64,000 nt of DNA. Source: Candidula unifasciata. Its lineage: Eukaryota > Mollusca > Gastropoda > Stylommatophora > Geomitridae. Both the position numbers and the translations under genes were made by a program. The notes below the pieces were generated by a model, which saw only the letters and a program-made list of their open reading frames with translations, made no database searches and was not told the origin of the DNA. The stretch spans positions 1 to 64,000 of the forward strand of contig CAJHNH020000793.1 in the NCBI GenBank assembly GCA_905116865.2, given 5' to 3'. Every line of letters begins with the position of its first letter. The first letter of the stretch is position 1. Shown piece by piece: positions 45,719-57,700 of the stretch.

Positions 45719-48700
45719 GTTAGTCTAATGTCTTTGGGAAGTTACAAAGAAAAAAGTTAGTTTAATATGTGTGTAAAGTTAAAAAGAAAGTATAATATGT
45801 GTATGAAGTTAAAAAGTAACAGTTATTTTAGAATGTATGTGAAATTAAAAAGTAAAAGTTAATTTAATATGTGTGTGAAGTTAAAAAAGAAAGTTAATGT
45901 AATATGTGTGAAGTTTGAAAGGAAAAGTCTACTGTTTGTTACAAGTAATATGGTGTTGTTTAAAAAACAGAAGTTGATGTAATATGTCTGTGAAGTGAAA
46001 AGAACAGGTAGTGATGTACGTTTGTGAAATAAAACAGAAAAAAATTAATGTAATATGTGTACAATTAAAAAAAAAAAGTAAATGTAAAATTATTGTGAAG
46101 TTACAAATAAGAAGGTTAATATGTTTGTGAAGTTAAAAAGAAAGTAAAATGTGTTAGTTAGTTAGTTAGTTGGGTTATCATCATTGCACTCCGGACATGT
46201 CCATAGGTGCTCAGATCCTCCCCTCAGTATGAACCCCAACGTCTGATGGCTAATAGTACCAGTTCTATGTTGATTAACAAGTCCTCTGGCGTAGCTGGTG
46301 TGCGTCTCGTTTTTTGCTGTGCGGATCTTAATTCCCAAGTCTGCCATTCTGGCGAGTGTTGTGGATTCACTGCCACCAAAGTCCTCTATCCTTCCCATTT
46401 CTCTGAGGGCATTGATAATATCAGCGTGATCCATAGGCTGACCGTCGGTAGTGATAGCGGATCCAGCCAACCTGTCAGCTCTTTCATTTCCATCGACGCC
46501 TGCGTATCCCGGAACAAAAATAAGGGTGACGCCATGCAGAGTGGACTTCTGCAATGATTCAAGCCATTGTCTTCGCACTGAACCTGCTTGAACCCTCCGG
46601 ATCATACTCATTGAATCACTGAGTATACATACGCGGGTGTAGTAGTAAAATGTGTGTGAGGTTATAAAGAAAAAAATTAGTTTCATTTTTGTGTGTGAAG
46701 TTACAAATAAGAAGGTTAAAATGTTTGTGATGTTGAAAATAAAAATAAAAAGTGTGTGAGGTTATAAAGAAAAAGGTTAGTTTAATTTTTGTGTGTGAAG
46801 TTACAAATATCATGTAAGGTTTTTTTTTTTTAAGTGCAAGCAAACATTAGCTGCCTGTATTAGATAATTGCCTTCCAGACATATAGACATTCTTCATCGT
46901 GCTTTACTCCCATGTCATGCAAACATGTTAGTGTCAAGAGATTCATCGTTATTCACTAACCTAGTCCGTACAGCATTGATGATATCTGCTCTGTTCTTGC
47001 TTCTTTCTACCTACGTTGGTGCATTGGTCCGCCCGTTTTTGCATTTCACACCAACACTGCCAGATGTATAGATCTAGGTGAGGGAGTTTAAGTCCCTTAT
47101 TGCACATGATGATCATAGGTAACTTATTCTGTGATTCTTCTTCTTCTTCTTCACGTTCACCAGCTGTAAACTGGCGGAAAGTTCTAGTTACTCATCCACT
47201 TCTGGACTGTAATCATGTTCAAGAACCTGACTGTTGTGTCCATTTTATAGATCTGACTCATTTGAATGCAGACTGCTAGTTCCTTGTCCCTCAGGCAGAT
47301 GCACTCCAACTTCAAAGGAAGTCGATTCTTACGACGTGCTTTTGGGTAGGCAGTGGATCTGTTTTTGTTTTCCCTGCAATAGAGTCTTAGAACTGACACA
47401 CACAGGGAACTGCATAATTCATAATACAGACTTGAGAGGTACATGCTTATTTTGTTACCTCAGATGTGATTCAGAGTCTTCCAACATTGTTCGGCAGCGG
47501 AAAAATAGTAGAAGACATCTGTTGTCAACTAAGAATGTTTTACTCAAGATTTCATGAATATGTGGACATAACATTGAATCTGCTCGTACTGGAGTGCTGG
47601 GAGGCAGTAAGTTTTTACAGCATTACATTTGTTTTGAATTACTAACATTTCCTTGAACTCTCTTATACCCAGTAAAAAAAATTTTTCTTTTTTGACCTAG
47701 CTGTCAAGATTTTGTTTATATGTTTGTCCTTAAAAAAGGTGTTTGTACATTGTGTTGAGGTCTACAGCTAGGCTGGGATATCTGCTCCTTTTGACCCACC
47801 ACATCTGATTTCAGCAAAACCTTGATTACTCACCTCGTGTGACGTCTTTGTTAAGGGTCAGTAGGACTATTCTTTTTTCTGTGAGAATAATTAGAGCACA
47901 TTCCCGCGTATGCAGTTAAGACTTAAAGGTTGTGGAAAATTGCTGTTATTATCTATGAAACAATGTTTAGAGTATTAAAAAAAAGTAAACGGTTAAAGTC
48001 TAGAGGATTGACTTCATTGCGCTGGGTTTTATCCCATATGGCTTTGTCTCTCTCCACAGCATAACTAGCCGCCAGCCGAGGGCATCACACATAGCACAAA
48101 CTTCATAGCTCTGGCGACGGTCACTGGGGATCTCCATTAAAATTGCAATCTTGAACTGAACGACACAGCCGTGAAACAAACCCACGACCTTCAGAAAGCC
48201 AGGGCAATTGCTTGACCACTTCGGCATAGAGACCACCCTGTGAAATGGCGTACAATGAATAACTGTATGTAAAAGGTGGACTGGAAGGGCAGAATGTTAG
48301 ATGAGCCTGCATGCCCAGTTTAGATTTAACCCTCTAAAAATATTGTTTGTTTGTTTGTTCTGCCAAAGTGGGGTCCTGTAACCGCACAGGAAGTTGTCGG
48401 GATAGAAACTTTTTGTGGACATAAAAGTTATAACCATATTTTTGGCAGAATTGTTCTTTCGCTTTCAGTTTCCAAGTAATAATTAAGCTCAGTGGTAGTT
48501 TAATTTTTATATTCTTAAAAAAATCAAAACTGCCTTGATGCTATCTGTTTTTGATAAAGGTTATAATAAACGTAACTTTTATTAAATTCTGTTTTCTAGT
48601 CCCGTTCTGCCTTTCAATTAAAAGAGACATCTTTCACAAGCCTCAGTGTGTGTTACATAGTTGCTGGTATTCACAGCCTTAGATATTTCATCTATCCATC

Positions 48701-51700
48701 ACTTGTGAGGGCAGCCTCTTATCTGCCCCTGTTATATCTAGGTGACAGGACTCTCTATGGTGCACTATCTTGTAATAGTCTTGACACATGTCCGAACCAT
48801 TTTATCTCTGGCCTCATGTTGTAGTTTAGCACTAGTTCTGTGCAGAATTGTTTCCTGATATCATCATTTCTGATCTTGTCTCTTCTTGTTACATTTAGGA
48901 TTGATCATAGACATATCATTTCACTTGTTTCAATTTTTTCTTCCATTTTGTTTTTAATGTCCATGTTTAACACTGTATGGACAAACAAAAGCACTTCTTG
49001 TGGTGATTGTTACATATTTGTACTACAGTGCTAGTTTATTTGATTTATTTTCTTTCATCTGTATTCTGTAACTGCTTCTATTTTTCTATTCGATGCTTTT
49101 AGGTTCCCTAGATGCTTGAGTTGTAAATTTTTTTTTTAATAATGGTCTTTAAAAAACAAACATCCTAATTTAATTTTTCTAAAGATTTATAGAGACTGGA
49201 AAATGTCTACCTTGCGACCTCCAGTGTCATTAGAAGTTCACTGCACACGCATTCCATGGCAGCCATCTAAAGAGGGAGAAGGTCGAAGCCTTGTCTGCAT
49301 TGAAGTCACAGGTACATTGAATGTAATAATATCTGCATTAAACAAGCCTAGGTTAATACTGTCTATAAAATCATTTTGTTAAAGTGTAAGAGATTTATAT
49401 ATGCCTAGTCTTCTTCTTCTTCTTTGCGTTCGGTTTCGTATGCTTAGATCAGACCATCAGGTGGGTTGCCTCTATGAACTCGCGTGTCAGCTGCAGGTCC
49501 TGCATGGTTCCCTATAGCTTGCTCTGCACACTTTGCTCTTGAGGCCAGGTGTCTTTTCGAAGTTGCAGGTAGAGTGGGCTGGTCTGCAGAATGTGCTGAG
49601 GTGTTTGGGGTTCTGTTTGACAGGCACACTGGGGAGGGGGTGGGGACTGTACAATCTTTATTTTATGCATGTGGTAGTTGAGCCTGCAGTGTTCTGAAGA
49701 CGGAAAATTGTTGTATGTTGCTTTCTGTTGAGTCTGCTGATGGGGTCTTGTGGATGTTTGCTGTTAGTTTGTTCTCTCCACAATCCCTTGTATTTTCCTT
49801 TGAAGTGTTCTGATTTCTGGTAATAATGGCATCCGTCAGTCCCGGGGGACTATGGAGATGTGCCGCTGGCTTTGGGAACAGCATCTGCTGTGACTGTATA
49901 GTCCGATGCGGGAATGGCAGTCTTTGCCACACAGGATACACACAAAAGCAGATACTCCCTCGTGTTAAGCATCGCTGGAGTGACCTCTCCAGGGCACAGG
50001 CCAGGGCGTTTTGATTTGGAGTACAGACTGTTGCCCAGGCAGCAAGTACCCCCTCTCTACGTCGCCGGTGATACCAAGGGAAAGGCAAAAACCAGTACAA
50101 CTTGGCACCGAGGACGTTGCAGGAATTGCCGGAATAGCACTGTATACAATGCTAAACCGCCTTAGGGATTCCAGCTCCGGATTTTTCCTCAGGGTTTACT
50201 CCCGAAGCGCTTTCCCAAACATGGGTATGGCCACAAGGCAGTGGAGGTGTGTAGTCAGAGTTTACCTTCTCCTAGATGAGCTGCACTCCCGTGCTGGCGA
50301 GCCTCATCTGCCCGTGGTTTGAAATCAGAGTTTTCCTTCTCCTAGATGAGCTGCACTCCCGTACTGACGAGCCTCATCTACCCGAAGCGTCTGGTTAAAG
50401 CGCCAGAGACCCGCTTTCGCCCCTTCTCCTGTTAGTTTAAACATCTGCGCCACGAGAAGGCCAGGAGTTGGACTGTTGCTGTCAGAGGCTTTGAGAGACG
50501 CATGCCTTGAGGGTATTTCATGGAGTCTGAGAGCTTATCTTCAGCCCCGCCCTCGGCGTAACAGCATTTGGAGCATTTGATTTCTGGTAATGGCAATGAA
50601 TGGGCATGTTGTTTCTCCTGTGTATATGCCTAGTCAGCAGTGGGAACAACAAATAAAAGTGCTTTTACCGATTATTTGAGAATTGCAGCCAGCGAGCTAA
50701 TTCCTTGTGTATACTTTTAAACACTCAGATTTAAAAAAAAAAACTTCTGTGGCACACCACAGTGAAGGTTGCCTACTGTGTACCACTGTTGTCTTTCGGA
50801 GTATTACATGGTGAGGCTACAACTCTTCCATGATACGACTCTCGTCCCATTGTCCGAAAATGTCTAGGCCACATAGCAATGCTATACATAAACAATACCA
50901 GCAGTTGTTCCTCACATTGTTTTTGCCTGGACCACATTAAGGTATGTCATGTTTTCATCTGCTACTGCAGGACTTGTCCCACAGCAAAACAGATCAAGCA
51001 TCCCATCTGTTGGAGATTTATTAATCATGGACTTTTGGGGTGCTAGAAAGCTGCAGAAGACTTACACTGAACCACGCTGGTGTAAGCAGTTTGCATATGT
51101 CAAAAGTGTTGGTTTGAAGAATGATGTTCGCCAGCTTTTGCAGACATACAGAATTTTGGGTATGTTTGAAAAAGAATGTTTTGTTTTTCCTTTTTTTTTT
51201 TTTTCATCATCATCTTCTTATTCTTCTTCTTTTATTGCTTGTTTCTTCTTCTGCTGCTGCTTGACCTCCTCTCTCTCTTTACACATGCACGCACAGCATA
51301 TCTTTAAAGTTGTATTTAAAAAAAGAATTAATGCATAAATCTTCCAATTTAGACTATAACCAATAAATGCTCAACATTCATATATCTGAAACTAGTTAAT
51401 TGAACAGTGAATCACAATTTCTGTTGGTATAATTATTATACATATAAAGAGGGGTGGTGAAATCAAACTGGAAGATGTCACTGTCAAAGATTCAGTTTAT
51501 GAGAATTACAGTTATTTAATGTTTTATTGCTAACAATAACCCCACCAAGGCAACCATACTTAAATAAGCGACCAGCTTTGGCCGTGCAGTTTTCAAATTG
51601 ATAATTTTATCTTGTTCTTGAATGATGTTATAAATATTGAAGTGGCGCTTAACAGAAAAAATTCCCTGTTGAAGTGGCCACTAACAGAAAAAAAATTTAT

Positions 51701-54700
51701 ATCGCTGCTCCTTTTATTTTCAATTTGCATTCCACATCATTTATGATAAACTTCTTTCTATGAAATCACTATGTACGTGCAGCAATTAAGCTTTAAGTTT
51801 GAGTTATGCTACGCTATCATGTGATTTTGTGTGTGTTTGTTTTTGTTTCAAAGAATCATCTTCAGCTTTGAAAGACAGACGCCCCATTGCTGTGAATATG
51901 ACACTTATATTACAACATCGCGGTGATGTTATCATGCCCACGAAACTGCACAGAATTCAGGTATTTCTTTTGTGTGTGTTTTATTAACATACCATGAGAG
52001 GCCTACTTAGGGTTGATAAGAGAAGACGTGAGGAAAAATAACAACAGCCCAGCTATTTATTAGATGTTCCATTCAATGAGATATTTATTCATAGTATACT
52101 GTGACAATATATTGTGGATTTGTGTTGATTTATGTATTTGATGGAAGGCAGTTGGTGCTTGCTTAACATATTATAGACAGTCACATATAGGAATTATATT
52201 GACTGAATGACTCACTGCACAGTCTAATTAGACATCCAGGATAGTCTACAAACAATTTAGCCAACTGGATATTATCCAACTTCAGAAGTGAGAGGTTCTT
52301 AAACACAGCAGGGAATTATTGCCTTGTGCCTGTTGAGCCAGGATTGATGTTTTTAATGATATGACGCTTACCATGAATTGCTGCTTACAAGTCGCTCCCA
52401 GTATACAAGTTGACCTCAAGATTTTTAGCTCCAAATTCTGAGTTAGGCCTATACTCACCTTATGCATTTTATACCCACCATATAAGTTGACCCCTAATTC
52501 TGGAAAGAATTTTATGGTGCTTGAAAACTTGACTTGTACAGCCACAGTCTTTGGTATTTTCTAACAGCTTGACAGAATTCTTCTTAGTTTATTTTATATG
52601 TTTTAATGTATACCAGTATTCTGGGGGGAAAAAAATATGAAAATTCCCTGGACAGCCAAAATGAGTAATCTGAACGTTTTGCAAGAAGCTAAGCTACAAA
52701 GATAAGTTTAGCACATACAAAAGAAAAGGTAGTCATAAATGTTAAAGGTTAATTATAATAACAGAACAGCAGTAACATATTGTAATAAATAGAAAGGTTT
52801 ACATAAAAAGGGATACAGTAAAATAGTGTGAGAAGATTCTTGAAAGCTTTTGGTATGGCAGGGTGTGATATCAGAAACTTGAATTTATACATGCTTCTTA
52901 TATCATAAGATTTTATATGTGGGTTCTGAGGCCCTTTTGGGGAAGAAGAAAAAGAATAGACCCACCATCCCCTAACAACATGTCATAAAATTCAGCTAAT
53001 TAGTGGTGGGGGGGGGGGGGGGGGGGTCTTTCAGAATGAGAGTGCATTTACTCTGAGATCCATAGAACCAACAGGCTGCACACAAATAAGCCAGATCAGT
53101 GAAAAGGATGTGCATGCAAAACTCAAGTTCTAGAACAAAACCAAAGTCAAGAAGTGTACGAGCAGCGAAAACTGTCTGGCGGAGCTTACAGCCAGTGAAC
53201 ATGAGGAAGAAGAAGATCATAAGATGTGGAGAAGCATAAATCACCTCCTTCAGTTGGCAAGGACTTCTTCGGTGTTCGAACTTGAAAAGGCCGACTGGCA
53301 CATTGTGTTATGTGTTCCTATAGGAAATCTTTTGAATGAAAATATTCAATTTCAACAAAGTCCTAATTATTCACCTTTTACAACATTCTGTTTAGGGAGT
53401 AGCATTTGTGTTCTTTAACCTCCAACACAGGACCCTGGAACCCTCATAGGGAAGGAAAGGACTTGATAATGATGAGTACAAAATCCATGGAACATTAGAT
53501 GTTTCTATTAGATATTGTGTTACTGTTAGATATTGTGAGGGCACTTTGAGAGCAAGCAAACTGTGGAGGCACAGATAGATCATTACTGTTTAAGAAGAAT
53601 GCCGCTGCAAAGAGTTACCAGGAAATCTGGCCGACGCTCAATACTCAAGGGGAAGGTTGAGATGGATATACAATCATACGGTTACTGGTACCATCGGAAT
53701 CGGAACTCTTCACTTGCTGCTGAAGATGGGGGACTGAGCACTTATGGGAGTGTCTCGAGTGCTGTGATGTTGGTTTTTAATTCAAAATTCAACATTTTTT
53801 ATAATGATGACTCCAATATATGAGACCTGGTAGCATTGTGGTTATTTTACACTTGTACTAACAGTGGTCCCTGTTCATTCAAGAAGCAAAAGTTTTCCTG
53901 ATTCACTGCATTCTCCCTAAAGAATTTATAACATCTTTCTTCATGTGTTTCAGTTTGCCAGTAAACCGGTCTGGAGATGATTTCACTTTAACAACAACAA
54001 ACAAACAAAATAAAAAATACATATTTCTTTAAAGATTACAGTTTGGTTATTTAATGTCGTTCCATTATAAGAGCACATTTGTATTTCTTAAAGTCGCATC
54101 AGTGCTTTACTAGAAGGAGTTTGCACAGTTCCCATGTGATCATGTGCTTAGGGAGACTGAGCACATAAGAGTCTGTCCTAGTGGTATAATGTTAATGTTA
54201 AGTTAAAAAGGCAGTCAGTGTATTGTGTAAGGGGAGTGAGTTACGAGCTGGGTTATCTTCATGGCACTGCGGACACATCTTAAATGCTAAGATTGTTCCT
54301 TCAGCATATACTTCAGTGTTCCACGATCAATAATGCCAGTGCTATGCTGGTTGACAAGACTTTAGTTAGTTCGACGTTAGTCTCCCCAGACCCTGCCCAT
54401 ATACACACTAGCTCACTTCTGATTGGTAGTTCCTGAGCCTCACGACCTTCGCACACGGTTACGGGGGTGGGGGGTCCGCAATGCCGTTGATATTGCGTGT
54501 TGTATATTTCAGCACGCCGGCGCTTTTAACACTCCAAAAACATGGAGAACACAACCTAACACAAACCTCCTAGAGAGTGCTGCAACCTATGTCACAGGCA
54601 TTCTCTTTTTTGGAATGAAAACGTAAATGTAAGACCTTGCAGAAACCAAACAACAGAGCAGGACACACCCGTAACCTCCAGGAAAGACAACCCGCCCAAC

Positions 54701-57700
54701 AAACTTGTGAATGAAAAGTGACCTACTCTTTCTGGGGAGACTAACATCGAACTAACCAAGACTTCTTATTTGTCCCATGTACCTCTCATGGCTGGTTGAT
54801 CTCTGCTCCCAGTTCTCCCATTCTTAACAGTATTGGGGACACGCTTCTCCCAAAATAAAATTTCACCATTAAATGCTGATAGTAGATTAAATTGTGTGGT
54901 AAGATATCATCATTATAAATTTGTTTTTAATTATGTATTTTTCCCGTTTAGGTGATTTCTTCTCTGAAAATGATGGACAGACAGATTGATGCTCTGGTAA
55001 ACATGCCGGAAAGCCCTCTGTGTGTTCAGTTATTGAAACCCACACCTGGCGGTCTTTTTGCCTACAGAAATGTGCAGCCGGATGCAAAATTATTATCTGT
55101 ATGTATTTGTATCTGTCATGTTTCATTAATTACTGTACCTTTCATAGTATTTATTTTCTCTTGTGTCTTCTGTCTATTTGTCGGCTCTGTGGCTATGTCG
55201 ATGCAAACGCTTCGTAATGCTGGGATGCCGGTTTGATCCCATCTGCGGGCCATGCACCTTGTGTTGGTTTCAACAGTGGTATCAAGAAAGCTGACCGTCC
55301 AGAAAGCAATGGCAAACTACTGGACGTAAATTTGCCTAGAAAACCCACACAACAGCCTTCTAACCTTCTGTCTTTTTGGGGCTGCCATGGTGTAGAGGCT
55401 AAACTTGCCTGTGGATCTAAATGTCTTGGGTTTAAACCTGCATGGAGCCAGATTTTTGTTTTCAAACATGACCTTTGCTCCCAGGTCGACCTAGCCTCAA
55501 ATGGATACGAGGTAAAGTCAGGTGTGATGTTGACCACATCACCTATGGAGGGCTGACTAGTCTTTACAAATATATTCAGCTTCATATGTCTGATACGCCA
55601 CTGCCATATGAAGGGACCTTTACTTTACTTCTTCTTCTTCTTCTCAGCATTAGCCTTCCCCGGCTGTTAACTCTGGCAGAAAGTTTGGTTCTTCGTCCAC
55701 TCCTGGACTTAAGTCTTGATCCAAAACTTCAATTTTGCTTGAACAACACATCTGGCTTATTTGTATGCAGACTGTCAGTTCCTTGTGTCTCAGGCAGATG
55801 CACTCTAACTTTGAAGGAAACACCCCTAATTAGTTCAGTGGCCTCCTATGACATGCTTGTTGGAGGGCAGTGGGTCTATATTTTCTAAAATGGTGCTCCG
55901 AAACACATATGAAAGCACATTACTTCTGTTTCTCATATTACCTGTTTTTCTCATATTCTGACTGGTCTTGTTTTCATGATTAATGTTTCTCATGTTATTC
56001 AGATATCATGGCCTTTAAGCAAACCAAATGATAGTAGCACATTTAAATAATATGAACCACTTAAAGAGGGTTGGCATTTAAGTGGCAGCCATCTCATGTA
56101 GAAAAACTACCTGCTAACATTCAGCCAGCCGTGAACAAGTCTAGCTTCATGCACGTGCGTCACACCCACACACATATGCACACACCCACACATATACACA
56201 CACCCACACACATATGCTCACACCCACACACATATGCACCCACCCACACACATATGCACACACCCACACACATATGCACACACCCACACACATATGCACA
56301 CACCCACACACATATGCACACACCCACACACATATGCACACACCCACACACATATGCACACACGCACACAATAGAGAGAGAGAGAGAGAGAGAAAACAAC
56401 TCAGCCAGCCAACATACGAGGAAATTTTTCTAGACATGTGACAGAGAAAACCATAAAGAGTCTGGATAGTTAGCTAATCTCATATCATTAGGACAATTTG
56501 AAAAGCAGGTTTAAGAGATGTCACTCAGGGCCAAGGCTTCTAAAATCAGAACCAATAAAGGAATACACAAACACCAAAAACAAAAAAACATTTAAATAGG
56601 CAGAAAAAAAGATCATATTTAGACGGCCTAATTAGAAAGGTACTTAGCACAGTGAAAAAAATATCTGTCTCCATGAGGATTTGAACATGTGATCACCAGA
56701 CTGTCAGGTAGACATGCAAGCCACACTGCTGTAGATCCCTTTGTAATAATTTTGTTGGTTCTTTATTAATATCCTACCCCAGATGATGTCACAGGACAGT
56801 CTAACATTTTAGAGGGTGGTGAGACTGGGTTTCCCGGCTTTCTGATGCTTTTAAACGACCCAAAACATCTAGAACTTGCCCTAACCCCCAACCCACCTAC
56901 GCCCCACGAGAGAGTACAGCCTAGGTCCCATGACTGCATGCAGCCTGTCTACCACCCTCTGAAACATTAGGCTGTCTGGTGACCTGTGGATTTCTCCTCT
57001 TTGGGGTAGGATATTAATAAAACACCATTTTGTTGTATAATATTTGGCAGTCCTCGTGATGTAGCTGCTAGCCATATCCTCAGGTTTCCAGGTTGTGGGT
57101 TCAAATCCAGACTGAGCTGGATTTTTTTCAAAAAAGACCTTGGCTGCCAGGTTATCCAAGCCTAAAATATGCACCAGGTAAAGTCCTGGGAAGTAAAGGC
57201 GGCTGGTGTGATGGTGGCACATCATCCACTGAGCGCTGATTGATCTATAAAATATAGGTCTATCACTGTATGCCCAATGCATCCAATGCGTGGAACAGTG
57301 TACTTTACTGTAAAATGTTTGTGACCTGATCCATGATTCTGATGATCATGTGTGATAGTGAAAAATGACATACCATGCTTATCAGCATGACACATAATGA
57401 TGATGATGTGTCATGATTTTGCTGTTTTTTAAATAGCTTCTGCGCTTGTTCCTCAATGATAACTAAAATATGAGATATATCCCCCAGAAACTAAACAAAG
57501 AACAAGCGTGTTCGGTAGCAACCATTGTGCGAGATATTGAGGGAAGTCCCAGAAGTCCAAAGATGTTTTTGCTTCAAGGGCCGCCTGGCACAGGAAAATC
57601 TCACACAGTGCTTGTGTTGATACACCAGATCCTGCTTGTGAGTATATACTTCCAAATATTTGATTGTTTAAATTCATGCATTTTCTTATTTGGCGCTGCA

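Noticed and set aside
46162..46686. Host RNase H gene
   Set aside because: Lies inside a copy with a target duplication and simple-repeat tail; 5'-truncated LINE.
48150..48243. tRNA gene (Leu/Ser-like)
   Set aside because: A- and B-box-like motifs are present, but no complete cloverleaf with an acceptor stem; it is the head of a SINE. The same holds for the heads at 10498-10712, 23557 and 34725.
56071..56441. Overlapping frames rich in His-Thr-Pro or Cys-Val
   Set aside because: Pure translation of the 20-bp CA-rich minisatellite and the GA run.
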